In this document: positions 1 through 8,461 of the stretch, one piece after another | Layout: every line of letters begins with the position of its first letter | Position numbering within the stretch: the first letter of the stretch is position 1 | Assembly (NCBI RefSeq): GCF_000308715.1 | Contig: NZ_BAGH01000300.1 | Coordinates: forward strand, 1 to 64,000 | Source: Nocardia tenerifensis NBRC 101015 | Lineage (GTDB): Bacteria > Actinomycetota > Actinomycetes > Mycobacteriales > Mycobacteriaceae | Direction of reading: 5' to 3' | Length of the DNA: 64,000 nt | The notes under the pieces: generated by a model | Told to the model about the DNA's origin: nothing | Database searches by the model: none | What the model saw: the letters and a program-made list of their open reading frames with translations, nothing else | Translations under genes and position numbers: made by a program

Positions 1-969
1 AAGAGCGATCTCTATGTCAGCCCCACCTCGATGGCGCAGTTCCCGACCGGTCCGCTGCTGCCCGCCGGCCTGGTCGACCAGATCGCGGCGGTGCCCGGCG
101 TCGCCGCGGTCAGCCCGTCGCAGATGGCCTTCGCCACCCTCGGCACCGGACGGGTGATGCTGCAAGGCTTTTCGCCGTCGGCCCGCGACACTCGAATGTC
201 CATGCTGACCGACGAGGTCGCCGCGCGCCTGTCCGCCGGTGCGGGCGTGGCGATCTCGCGCGATATCGCGAAGTCGCTCGGCATCGGCGTCGGCGCGCGG
301 TTGACCCTGCCCACCCCGACCGGCGAGCGCAGCGTCACTGTGCTGCAGGTGATTCCGTACTTCTCGGCCGTGTCCGGAGTCGTCATGATGGACCTCGACC
401 AGCTGCGCACCTGGTACGAGCGCCCCGGCGAGACGATGGTCGCCGTGGAGTTCGCGCCCGGCGCGGACCGGGCCGCGGTGCGCGCGGCCGTCCGGCGGCT
501 GGTACCGCCGGAGATCACCGTGGACACCGGGGCCGAGGCGGTGACCGCCGCCGCCTCCAGCATTCGGCAGGGCTCGGCGATGAGCAACGCCATCCTCTGG
601 ATCGTGGTGCTGGTGGCCACGGTCGCCCTGCTGAACACGCTCATGCTGTCGGTGCTCGAACGCCGCAGGGAACTCGGCGTGCTGCGGGCCATGGGCACCA
701 CCCGCCGGTTCCTCATGCGCTCGGTGCTGGCCGAGGCGGCCGGGATCGGAACGGTCGGCGCCGCACTGGGTCTCGTGGTCGGCGTCGCCGTCCAGTACCT
801 GGCCACGATCGCCATGGCGCACGCGCTCACCATCGACATCGTCTACCGGCCGAGTCCGATGCTGCTGGTCTACGGTTCGCTCGCGCTGGCCCTCGCGCTG
901 CTCGGCTCGATACCGCCCGCCCTGCGCGCGGCGCGGATGCCGATCGTGGAGGCATTGGCCGTCGACTGA
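1..969 (+). CDS. ABC transporter permease, FtsX/MacB type (3' part)
   Basis: The frame is open from the first base, so the gene begins outside the window; 322 codons are visible. The visible part has an extracytoplasmic MacB-like domain followed by the FtsX permease domain: a membrane segment around 600-660 (IVVLVATVALLNTLML), the cytoplasmic loop ERRRELGVLRAMG that is typical of FtsX permeases, then two more hydrophobic segments and a short tail (EALAVD). Proteins of this family pair with an ABC ATPase to export lipids, lipoproteins or peptides. The ATPase partner would lie upstream of the window, and the substrate cannot be told. The gene converges on the kinase gene 10 bases downstream. 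Confidence 0.85.
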   Translation, partial: KSDLYVSPTSMAQFPTGPLLPAGLVDQIAAVPGVAAVSPSQMAFATLGTGRVMLQGFSPSARDTRMSMLTDEVAARLSAGAGVAISRDIAKSLGIGVGARLTLPTPTGERSVTVLQVIPYFSAVSGVVMMDLDQLRTWYERPGETMVAVEFAPGADRAAVRAAVRRLVPPEITVDTGAEAVTAAASSIRQGSAMSNAILWIVVLVATVALLNTLMLSVLERRRELGVLRAMGTTRRFLMRSVLAEAAGIGTVGAALGLVVGVAVQYLATIAMAHALTIDIVYRPSPMLLVYGSLALALALLGSIPPALRAARMPIVEALAVD

Positions 970-979
970 AAGGCGTTGG

Positions 980-2869
980 CTACAAGGGCAACTGGGCGAA
1001 CCACGACTTGAACTTCGACTGGGTCAAGCCGAAACCGGAGTCCGGTTGGGAGTCGGTGAGCGTCACCTTGGCGTAGAACAGGTAGCTCGATCGCGCCGGG
1101 TCGGATTCGAAGCTGACGACCAGGAATCCGTCCGGGAAGCCGCTGCCGGACTTCTGCCATCGATAGGTGGTGTAGGACTTGCCGCCGTTGCGCTCGGTCG
1201 ACTTGGTGTTCGACGGCAGCGCGCGCGCCGCCGCCGCGGCGTCCTCGGGCGAGGCGAAGGCGACGGCGATGAAGTCGGGCTCGTTGATGGGCACGCCCCA
1301 GCAGTTCCAGCCGGTCTGCCACTTCGGGAAGGCGGGCACGTCGTCGTCGCTGGACACCTTGTTGTCGGACTTGGCCGTCTGCAGGAAGCAGGTCTTGTCG
1401 TGATAGCCCTTGCCGCTGCCGAATCCGAACTGGGTGTCCACACCCTGCGGCAGGATCTCCGGGAACGCCTTGGCGACGGTCGACGGCTCCGCGGGCGTGC
1501 CCGCCGCGGGCGGCTTGCCGAAGTCCAGCGGTGACGCCGAATCCGACTTTCCCAGTGTCGCTATCGCGACGCCCGCCCCGACGAGCACGACCACCACGAT
1601 CAGCGCGATCGCCACGATGAGGCCGGTGTTCGAGCGACGAGCGGGCGGCGGGTATGCGGGGCCGGGTGGGGCGTAGCCCATCGGCTGCGGGAAGCCTTGC
1701 CCGACACCGGAATTAGGCGGCGAGTAGCCGCCCACCTGATTGACCTGCGAATACGGCTGCCCGACAGCGGCATTCGACGGCGCGGCCGCATAGCCGCCGG
1801 ACGGCGGGAACTGCTGCCCCGCACCTCGAGTGGACGGGTACTGCGGCGGCGCGGTGTAGGCCGGGGCCGCTGTCGCGAGCGGCGTCGCGTACGAGGGCGC
1901 GGAGGCCGGGTACTGTCCCTGGCTCGGCGGCGGAGCCACCATCGTCGGCGCGGGCTGCGGGATGTATGGCAGCTGTGGCGTCTGACCGGAGAGGGCTTGC
2001 CGTGCGGCAGCGGCGAACTCGGCGCAGGACGCGAAACGGTGATCGGGGCGTTTGGCCATCGCCACCGCGATGACCGTGTCCAGCGCCTGCGGCAGGCCGG
2101 CCCGGCGCGCGGTCGCGGACGGCGGCGGCAACTGCAGGTGCCCGCGGATGATGTCGGCGGGGGCGGGCGCGTCGAACGGCGCGATCCCGGTGAGCAGCCA
2201 GTACAGCGCGCACGCGAGCGAGTACTGGTCGGAGCGGTGATCGAGGTGCGCGCCGGTCATCTGCTCCGGCGAGGCGTAGGCCAGCGTCGCGGTGAACATG
2301 CCGGTCTGCGTCAGGTGCGTGGAATCCTCACGCAGCCGGGCGATTCCGAAATCGGTGAGGAACACCCGCTCGCGATGGCCGCCGGTGGACCGGGCCAGCA
2401 TGATGTTCGCCGGTTTCACGTCGCGGTGCAGCACCCCCATGCCGTGCGCGTAATCCAGTGCGCCCGCGACACCTTCGATGATCTGCACCGCGCGCTCGGG
2501 CGGCAGGTTGCGCGGATCGACCGTCGCCGCGTCGACCCCGTCGACGTACTGCATGGAGATCCACAGCTGATCGTCCTCGGTGCCCCGGTCATACACCGCG
2601 ACGATATTGGGGTGATCGAGCTGCGCGGCCAGGTCGGCCTCCCGCTCGAACCGCGCCCGCACCTCGGTGTCGGTGAACAACTCGCGATTGAGCAACTTCA
2701 GCGCGGTCTGCCGGGGCAGCCTGGGATGGCGGGCCAGATACACCGATCCCATGCCGCCCTGGCCGAGCAGCTTCTCGATGGTGAATCCCGCGAAAACCTC
2801 ACCGCTGGTCAGCAACGCATTCCCTTCAGGTCGACCGCGGCCCCCGGATGTCACGTCCGAGCGCGTCAT
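980..2869 (-). CDS. Transmembrane serine/threonine protein kinase
   Basis: A 629-residue PknB/PknH-type (Hanks) kinase. The kinase domain is complete: glycine loop LGQGGMGSV (35-43), ATP lysine K58, helix-C glutamate E77, catalytic HRD (148-150) with K152 and N155, metal-binding DFG (173-175), and SPEQ at 200-203. A Pro/Gln/Tyr-rich linker (about 300-410) leads to one membrane helix (414-439) and a 190-residue extracellular domain with two cysteines (KTC and WNC), probably a disulfide-bonded sensor. All catalytic residues are present, so it should be active. The ligand is unknown, and no phosphorylation partner is encoded next to it apart from the divergent lipoprotein gene. The ATG start at 2869 fits the kinase N-terminus. 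Confidence 0.92.
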   Translation of the reverse strand: MTRSDVTSGGRGRPEGNALLTSGEVFAGFTIEKLLGQGGMGSVYLARHPRLPRQTALKLLNRELFTDTEVRARFEREADLAAQLDHPNIVAVYDRGTEDDQLWISMQYVDGVDAATVDPRNLPPERAVQIIEGVAGALDYAHGMGVLHRDVKPANIMLARSTGGHRERVFLTDFGIARLREDSTHLTQTGMFTATLAYASPEQMTGAHLDHRSDQYSLACALYWLLTGIAPFDAPAPADIIRGHLQLPPPSATARRAGLPQALDTVIAVAMAKRPDHRFASCAEFAAAARQALSGQTPQLPYIPQPAPTMVAPPPSQGQYPASAPSYATPLATAAPAYTAPPQYPSTRGAGQQFPPSGGYAAAPSNAAVGQPYSQVNQVGGYSPPNSGVGQGFPQPMGYAPPGPAYPPPARRSNTGLIVAIALIVVVVLVGAGVAIATLGKSDSASPLDFGKPPAAGTPAEPSTVAKAFPEILPQGVDTQFGFGSGKGYHDKTCFLQTAKSDNKVSSDDDVPAFPKWQTGWNCWGVPINEPDFIAVAFASPEDAAAAARALPSNTKSTERNGGKSYTTYRWQKSGSGFPDGFLVVSFESDPARSSYLFYAKVTLTDSQPDSGFGLTQSKFKSWFAQLPL

Positions 2870-2977
2870 ACAGAGCTTGGAGCATAGCGGGTAACCCTGT
2901 GGCCACGCGGTTTCGAATTCTCAGGGAAAATCGGTGAAACTATGGAGGAGACCAGACGGCCTCACGCCCGGTTACCG

Positions 2978-2993
2978 ATCGGGTCGACCCGAT
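2978..2993. repeat. 16-bp perfect palindrome between divergent genes
   Basis: ATCGGGTC joined to GACCCGAT reads the same on both strands. It sits in the 187-bp divergent region between the kinase start (2869) and the lipoprotein start (3057), a usual position for an operator. No regulator gene is adjacent, so the binding protein is unknown. Confidence 0.4.
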
Positions 2994-3056
2994 GAGCTAA
3001 ATTTTGCACCGCCGACTGACAGCGATGACACGCAATGATGGTGGTGGGGAGGACGC

Positions 3057-3959
3057 GTGGTGAAGTCGACGGGAACAGGCTCCGCGCTGCGCGGTCTGCT
3101 GCGCGGCACCGCTGTGGTCGCAGTGCTCGGGCTGACCTCGTGCGCGCTGTTCCCCGGCGACCGGCACCACGCGGACCGGCCTGCCGTGGTCGTCGACACC
3201 GCCGGATCGTTTCGCCCCGGGCTCTCGGTCTCCATCCCCGACTCGCTCGCCGCCGACTTCACCCAGCTGCAACCCACTCTCGGCGGTCAGGTCGGCCTGG
3301 CGATCATGCCGGTCGGCGGCGGCCGGATGACCATCTTCGGCGACTGGACCAGCGGCATCGCCTGGTCCACCATCAAGGTCCCGCTGGCCATCGCCGCACT
3401 GCGGCACGACTCGGACACCAGCATCTTCGAAGACGCCGAGGCCGCGATCACAGTGTCGGACAACGATGCGGCGGAAGAACTCTGGCAATCGCTCGGCGAC
3501 GGCATGGCGGCCGCGCAGGCGGTGCAGGAGGTGCTCGACGAGGCGGGCGACTCCACCACCGGCGTGGCCGGGCCGCGAACCAAGCTGGACTACACGGCTT
3601 TCGGGCAGACCGAGTGGACGCTGGCGAACCAGGTGCGCTTCGCCTCCCGGCTGCCGTGCCTGCCGCAGACCTTCAAGGTGACCGAGCTGATGTCGGAGAT
3701 CACGCCCGACCAGGCTTGGGGGCTGGGCACTTTGGCGGGCTCGGCGTTCAAGGGCGGCTGGGGGCCGGACGACGACACCGGCATCTACACGGTCCGCCAA
3801 TTCGGCGTGGTGCCGACGCAATCCGGGATGGTCGCCGTCGCCCTTGCGGCACAGGCCGATTCGGGCACCTACGACGACGCCACCGCCATCCTGAGCCGGA
3901 TGGCCGTGCTGCTCGGCCGGCACCTGTCCGAGCTGCGCGGCGGCACCTGCGCGCAGTGA
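3057..3959 (+). CDS. Lipoprotein with class A beta-lactamase-like fold
   Basis: A 300-residue secreted lipoprotein: a hydrophobic signal (residues 17-28) ends in a lipobox with Cys29 (LTSC). The body carries the penicillin-recognising serine hydrolase landmarks: S104-T-I-K107 (SxxK), S134-D-N (SDN) and K232-G-G (KTG-like). Mycobacterial lipoproteins of this type exist (LppW, from memory) with no proven beta-lactamase activity. KGG in place of KTG and the lack of an obvious Glu166 equivalent argue against a classical beta-lactamase; a cell-wall role is possible. A GGGGAGGA ribosome site lies at 3046-3053, so GTG 3060 is as likely a start as GTG 3057. Confidence 0.75.
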   Translation: MVKSTGTGSALRGLLRGTAVVAVLGLTSCALFPGDRHHADRPAVVVDTAGSFRPGLSVSIPDSLAADFTQLQPTLGGQVGLAIMPVGGGRMTIFGDWTSGIAWSTIKVPLAIAALRHDSDTSIFEDAEAAITVSDNDAAEELWQSLGDGMAAAQAVQEVLDEAGDSTTGVAGPRTKLDYTAFGQTEWTLANQVRFASRLPCLPQTFKVTELMSEITPDQAWGLGTLAGSAFKGGWGPDDDTGIYTVRQFGVVPTQSGMVAVALAAQADSGTYDDATAILSRMAVLLGRHLSELRGGTCAQ

Positions 3960-4085
3960 GCGTAGTGGTGCCCGAGACGCACTCCGCCACCGCGTGCTCC
4001 GACTTTCAGCACTGCGTGTTCCCACGCACCAGCGCTGCGCGTTCCGGCAGCGCCGCACGCCGCTCGGCCGGCAGCACTGCTCGGC

Positions 4086-4751
4086 TCAGCCGGGAGTGAC
4101 CAGCCCCGATTCGTAGGCCAGCACCACCGCTTGCGCGCGATCACGCAGGTTCAGCTTCGAGAACACCTTGGAGACATGCGTTTTCACGGTCTGCTCGGCG
4201 ACGAACAAGGACTCCGCGATCTCGGTGTTCGACATCCCCTTGGCGATCAACTCGAGCACCTCGCGCTCGCGCGGCGTCAGCGAGGCCAGCGCGGGCGCCG
4301 GCTTGGCGCGGGTGGCCGAGCGGCGACGGGTGACGTCGGCGATGAGCCGCCGGGTGACCGTCGGGGCGAGCAGCGCCTGACCGTCGGCGACCACCCGGAC
4401 CGCGCGCACGAGCTCCTCGGCGGGCGCGTCCTTGAGCAGGAAGCCGCTCGCGCCGATGCTCAGCGCCTCGTACACGTAGTCGTCGATGTCGAACGTGGTG
4501 AGCATCAGCACCCGCACCGGCGGGTCGAATCCGGCGGCCAGGATGTGCCGCGCCGCGTCGAGCCCGTTCATCTCCGGCATGCGCACGTCCATCAGAACCA
4601 CGTCGGGCCGCAGCCGTTTGGCCTCGGCGACCGCGATCTTCCCGTCCGACGCGTCCCCGACCACGCTGATGTCGGTCTGGGCGGCGAGCAGGGCACCGAA
4701 GCCCTGCCGCACCATCGCCTGGTCGTCGGCGATCAATACGGTTATTGCCAC
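4086..4751 (-). CDS. NarL/LuxR-type response regulator
   Basis: A 221-residue two-component regulator. The receiver domain has the acidic pair D9-D10, the phospho-acceptor D55 in VLMDVRMPE, a switch threonine in LTTFD and the conserved lysine in LLKDA. A linker leads to a LuxR helix-turn-helix (LTPREREVLELIAKGMS, then VKTHVSKVFSKL) near the C-terminus. It starts at GTG 4751, preceded by a GGGTAGG-like ribosome site. It lies 42 bases downstream of the histidine kinase gene in the same direction, so the two form a cognate pair. Target genes cannot be read from the sequence; the divergent phospholipase-like gene is the nearest candidate. Confidence 0.93.
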   Translation of the reverse strand: MAITVLIADDQAMVRQGFGALLAAQTDISVVGDASDGKIAVAEAKRLRPDVVLMDVRMPEMNGLDAARHILAAGFDPPVRVLMLTTFDIDDYVYEALSIGASGFLLKDAPAEELVRAVRVVADGQALLAPTVTRRLIADVTRRRSATRAKPAPALASLTPREREVLELIAKGMSNTEIAESLFVAEQTVKTHVSKVFSKLNLRDRAQAVVLAYESGLVTPG

Positions 4752-4793
4752 GGACCTACCCTAAGCGGACCCGCCCGAGGTCAGCGAGACGGA

Positions 4794-6008
4794 TCAGTTT
4801 CCGGCCCCACCGAGCAGCACCGAGTCGAGGGTCACCGACATGTTCAGCGGAATGCGCGCGTGCACCTCGAATCCGCCGTCCTCCAGCGGGCCCGCGGTGA
4901 GCTCGCCGCCGACGGCGACGGCCCTGGCCTGCATGCCCGCGATGCCGTGGCCCCCGTTGCCGACGGGCCGGGCCACCGTGGCGGTCGCGCCGTTGCGGAC
5001 GATGAGCTCCACGATCGGCCCGACGCGCAGGTGCACCTGGATCGGCGCCTCCGGCGCGTGCCGTGACGCGTTCGACAGCGACTCCTGGGTGATCCGGTAC
5101 AGCGCGAGGCCCGCGCCGTCGGGGACGGTCTCCAACTGTCCGTCGATCGTCCACGCGATCCGCACGCCGGCGCGCAGCGCGCCCTCGAACAGCCCGGGCA
5201 CGTCGACGGCCTTGGGCTGCGGGGTGTGCTCGGGGGCCTGGCCGTCGCTGCGCAGCACGCCGAGCATGCCGCGGATCTCGTTGAGCGCCTCGCGGGCGGT
5301 GGCGCCGATGGACTCGAATTCCGCACGGGCGGCGGGGGTTACGCCCTCGACCCGGTACGGCGCGGTCTGCGCCTGCACCACCACCAGCGACATGTGGTGG
5401 GCCACCACGTCGTGCAGGTCGCGGGCGATGCGCGCCTTCTCCTCCAGGATCGCCCGCCTGGCCCGCTCGACCTCGGTCTCCTCCTCCTGCTGCACCAGCT
5501 GCCTGCGCGACTGCAACAGCCACCGCACGAGCAGGCCGAACAACACCACCGCGCCGAGCGCGATCGGCCAACCCCACACCGAACTGGCCAGGTCGCCGCC
5601 CTCGTTCGACATCGTGGTGCCGAGCAGCAGCGAGGTCGCGATCCAGGCGACGCCGATGATCGGCACCGTCGCCCGCACCGCCACCGCGAGCAGCAGCACG
5701 AACAGCGACAGGATGTGCACGACCTGCATCGGCATGTCGTTGTTCGGCTGGTGCGGGATGGCCAGCGAGATCAGCATGCCCGAGCCCGCGGAGATCGCCC
5801 AGCCGAGCGCCGGGTTGACCCGCACGAGCAGGACGGGGAAGGCGGCGAGCGCCGCGAGGAACGGCTGCACCGCGATCGGCACCGCGTGGGTGACGTGCAG
5901 CGTCGGCCACGCCACGGTGAAGAAGATGAGGGCGACGAGCACCGTCGTGGCGTCGAACCACATTCGCCCGTTCATCCGCTTGCGCTGGGCACGGATCTGC
6001 TGCTTCAT
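4794..6008 (-). CDS. Sensor histidine kinase (HisKA_3 family)
   Basis: A 404-residue membrane sensor from the ATG at 6008; an upstream in-frame ATG at 6047 would add 13 residues but has a poorly spaced ribosome site. About five or six hydrophobic segments fill the N-terminal half, with very little exposed loop, as in intramembrane-sensing kinases. The HisKA_3 dimerisation helix contains the phospho-acceptor in RIARDLHDVVAHH. The HATPase region shows the N-box (ITQESLSNASRHA) and the G-box (GNGGHGIAGMQAR). It should phosphorylate the adjacent NarL-type regulator. The stimulus is unknown; kinases of this shape often report cell-envelope stress. Confidence 0.9.
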   Translation of the reverse strand: MKQQIRAQRKRMNGRMWFDATTVLVALIFFTVAWPTLHVTHAVPIAVQPFLAALAAFPVLLVRVNPALGWAISAGSGMLISLAIPHQPNNDMPMQVVHILSLFVLLLAVAVRATVPIIGVAWIATSLLLGTTMSNEGGDLASSVWGWPIALGAVVLFGLLVRWLLQSRRQLVQQEEETEVERARRAILEEKARIARDLHDVVAHHMSLVVVQAQTAPYRVEGVTPAARAEFESIGATAREALNEIRGMLGVLRSDGQAPEHTPQPKAVDVPGLFEGALRAGVRIAWTIDGQLETVPDGAGLALYRITQESLSNASRHAPEAPIQVHLRVGPIVELIVRNGATATVARPVGNGGHGIAGMQARAVAVGGELTAGPLEDGGFEVHARIPLNMSVTLDSVLLGGAGN

Positions 6009-6061
6009 AGCTACGACCCTAGAAAGTCCAGCGTGCTGCCACGTCATACCCCCGGGTGATT

Positions 6062-6084
6062 TCGCACCCCGTACCCAGGTGCGA
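6062..6084. promoter_or_regulatory. Inverted repeat between two-component and PLA2-like genes
   Basis: TCGCACC (6062-6068) and GGTGCGA (6078-6084) are perfect 7-bp arms with a 9-base spacer. The repeat lies in the 167-bp gap between the histidine kinase start and the divergent PLA2-like gene at 6176. An operator for the neighbouring response regulator is one possible reading; nothing in the sequence proves it. Confidence 0.35.
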
Positions 6085-6175
6085 GGCCGCGACCGGGCTC
6101 ACCCGCGAGCGGTGGCACCGAAACCGGTCTCCGGCGTGAGGCCCGCGAGCGGGGCGGATTCCTAGCGTCTAGCCC

Positions 6176-6967
6176 ATGAGCACACCGACCACCGCACGGC
6201 CCGCGACGACGCGGCCGGCACCGGCCGCAGGCGCCGCCGATTCCGCCACCGCCACAACCGGTTTCGTGACGCGCCGGGCCGCCGCGCTGACCGCGGCGGC
6301 CCTGACCACCATGGCCGCCACCGTGTTCCTCGCGCCCGCCCCGCACGCCGCGGCGGCGAGCGCGTCCGCGCCGGTGGAGAGCGCCTTGGCCGGCGCGGCG
6401 ATCACCGAGCTGACCTCGGGCGGACCCGGATCGCTTGCCGCCATCCCGGACGACTTCCCCGCCGAGTTCGGCTACCGGCCGAGCACCCTCGACGGACTGG
6501 TGGTGAACCCGCAGGGCGACTGCTCGTCGCCGGTGACGCTGCCCGCGGAGTTCGAGACCGCGTGCAAGGCGCACGACCTCGGCTACGACCTGCTGCGCTA
6601 CGCCGAGCAGCGCGGCCAGACGCTCGGCCCGTGGGCGCGGCAGGCGCTGGACAGCACCCTCGATCGGCACATGCACGAGTCGTGCGAGAGCCGGGTCGAT
6701 CCGTTCTCGCGGGCCCGATGCAACGCCATGGCCACCATCGCGAGCACCTTCGTCGACCTGAACTCGCGGCGTCAGGGCTACGGCGCCCCGATCGCCGAGT
6801 CGGGCTTCGGCCTGGCTCAGGCGGGCTCGGCGAGCAGCTGGCAGTTGCTCGGGGTGATCGGCGCGGGAGTGGCCGGCCTCGGCGCGGTGCTCACGATGCG
6901 GAACAAGAAGCGGACTCGGCCGAACCCGATGCGGGTCGGCACGGCGGCACTGGGGGTTCAGGCATGA
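6176..6967 (+). CDS. Secreted/anchored phospholipase A2-like protein
   Basis: 263 residues: a basic, Ala/Thr-rich N-terminus with a hydrophobic stretch (about 36-62) that looks like a signal peptide or anchor, then a compact domain with C116, C130, C170 and C182. The motif C130-K-A-H133-D134-L-G-Y matches the catalytic CxxHDxGY of prokaryotic secreted phospholipase A2 (His-Asp dyad, cysteines pairing in disulfides). A second hydrophobic helix (224-241) followed by a basic tail (MRNKKRTRPN) suggests a C-terminal membrane anchor, unlike free secreted PLA2. The stop codon overlaps the start of the next gene (ATGA at 6964-6967), so the two are translationally coupled. Activity on phospholipids is inferred from the motif only. 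Confidence 0.72.
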   Translation: MSTPTTARPATTRPAPAAGAADSATATTGFVTRRAAALTAAALTTMAATVFLAPAPHAAAASASAPVESALAGAAITELTSGGPGSLAAIPDDFPAEFGYRPSTLDGLVVNPQGDCSSPVTLPAEFETACKAHDLGYDLLRYAEQRGQTLGPWARQALDSTLDRHMHESCESRVDPFSRARCNAMATIASTFVDLNSRRQGYGAPIAESGFGLAQAGSASSWQLLGVIGAGVAGLGAVLTMRNKKRTRPNPMRVGTAALGVQA

Positions 6968-8424
6968 CCAGCACACTGTCCCGACCGGCCGACGCCCCGG
7001 CCGACGGAGCCGCTTTCGGCTTCGAGGATTCGCGCGAACGAACACCGTTGCGCCGGGCCGACTCTCACTGGCGGCAGCGGGTCACCGCGGCGGCGCAACG
7101 GTTCTCACGGCCCCGCGTCGGCACGACGCTCGCGATCGGGGCGGGCACGCTGGCTTCGCTCGCGCCCGGTCTGCTGCCGCGTACGCCGGGCGCGCAGGCG
7201 ATCCTGACCGGATTGCTCGTCGCGCTGGCGCTGGGCATAGCGGGGATCGTTCGATTCACGCTGCGGCGCTGCGGTTTCGACACCGATCGCCGGCTGTCGC
7301 GGCTTCGACGGCCCGCGCTGGTGGCGACGTCGGCCTTGGTCGTCGGCGCGGTCGCCCATGCGTGGCATTGGCAGAACATGGTGCGGGCGGCGATGAACAC
7401 GGCCGCCGTCGGGGCCGACTACTGGCCCCGGTGGCTGATCGAGTCGGCGCTGATCGTAGGCGTGTTCGCCGGGATCGCCCGAGCGACGGGCTGGGCACTG
7501 CGCACACTGGGCTGGGCGCGCGGGGTTTCGCTCGCCGCGGTGGCGACGGCGTTCCTGTACCTCGTCGCGGCCCCGGCGCTGGTCGGGTGGCGGCAGGCGT
7601 CCTACGCCAGTGCCAATGCCGAACTGGATCCGGCTCTGGTGCAACCCTTCTCGGACACCAGCTCGGGCGGAGCGGGCTCCGAGGTGAGCTGGGCGTCGCT
7701 CGGCGCGGAGGGGCGCAAGTTCGTCAGCGGCCCGGGCCCGGCCCGGGTCTACGTCGGGGTGGAGTCGGCGCCCGACCTGGATTCCCGTGTCGCGCTGGCC
7801 GTTCGGGAGCTGGAGCGTTCCGGCGCCTTCCAGCGCTCGAACCTGGTGGTGATGGTGCCGACCGGCTCGGGCTGGATCGACGGCAACGCCGTGCGGGGCC
7901 TCGATCAGCGCTTCGGCGGCGACGTCGCGCTCGTCGGCCTGCAGTACTCCTACGCGCCGAGCTGGGTGACCTTCGTCTTCGGCCGCGACGAGGCGGTCGC
8001 CGCCGCGCGGGCGCTGTTCACCGCCGTCGAGCACCGGATCCGCGCGCTAGAGCACAAGCCCGCGCTCTACGTCTACGGACAGAGCCTCGGCGCCCTCGGC
8101 GGCAGCTCGGTCTTCGCCGACGACGCGGATCAGAATCGCCGCACCTGCGCCGCGCTGTGGGCCGGGCCGCCCGCCGGACAGGTGCACCGCGCCGGGGCGA
8201 CCGTGCTGAGCAACAGCTCGGACCCGGTGGTGCACTGGTCCCCCGCGCTGCTGTGGCGCGCGCCGGACCTGACCGGCGCCCGCACGGACGCTCCACGGCC
8301 GCAATGGCTTCCGGTGGTCAGCTTCGTACAGACGACCGCCGACCTGCTCGCGGCCCTCGACGCGCCCGCCGGCCACGGCCACCGCTACGGCGTAGACCAG
8401 GGCACCGCCATGGGCACCTGCTGA
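6964..8424 (+). CDS. Membrane alpha/beta-hydrolase (Abhydrolase_9 type)
   Basis: 486 residues. The N-terminal half has about four to five hydrophobic helices (ending near AVATAFLYLVAAPALVG). The C-terminal half is a hydrolase domain with the nucleophile elbow GQSLG (YVYGQSLGALGG), preceded by VMVPTGSGWIDGNAVRGLD. This matches the actinobacterial two-part family of membrane hydrolases (Abhydrolase_9_N plus Abhydrolase_9); substrates of the family are unknown to me. The ATG at 6964 overlaps the stop of the PLA2-like gene by four bases; the frame extends further upstream, but the overlap and start context favour 6964. A lipid-related role is inferred from the partner gene. Confidence 0.82.
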   Translation: MTSTLSRPADAPADGAAFGFEDSRERTPLRRADSHWRQRVTAAAQRFSRPRVGTTLAIGAGTLASLAPGLLPRTPGAQAILTGLLVALALGIAGIVRFTLRRCGFDTDRRLSRLRRPALVATSALVVGAVAHAWHWQNMVRAAMNTAAVGADYWPRWLIESALIVGVFAGIARATGWALRTLGWARGVSLAAVATAFLYLVAAPALVGWRQASYASANAELDPALVQPFSDTSSGGAGSEVSWASLGAEGRKFVSGPGPARVYVGVESAPDLDSRVALAVRELERSGAFQRSNLVVMVPTGSGWIDGNAVRGLDQRFGGDVALVGLQYSYAPSWVTFVFGRDEAVAAARALFTAVEHRIRALEHKPALYVYGQSLGALGGSSVFADDADQNRRTCAALWAGPPAGQVHRAGATVLSNSSDPVVHWSPALLWRAPDLTGARTDAPRPQWLPVVSFVQTTADLLAALDAPAGHGHRYGVDQGTAMGTC

Positions 8425-8438
8425 CGACGCCCGCGGCA

Positions 8439-8452
8439 TAGAACATGTTCTA
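8439..8452. promoter_or_regulatory. KstR-type operator palindrome
   Basis: TAGAACATGTTCTA is a perfect 14-bp palindrome that fits the published KstR consensus TnnAACnnGTTnnA (cholesterol-catabolism repressor of mycolate actinobacteria). It overlaps a possible -10 box (TCTAAT, 8449-8454) in the 37-bp gap before the SRPBCC gene. A bound repressor there would block RNA polymerase. Confidence 0.65.
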
Positions 8453-8461
8453 ATTGTGCCC

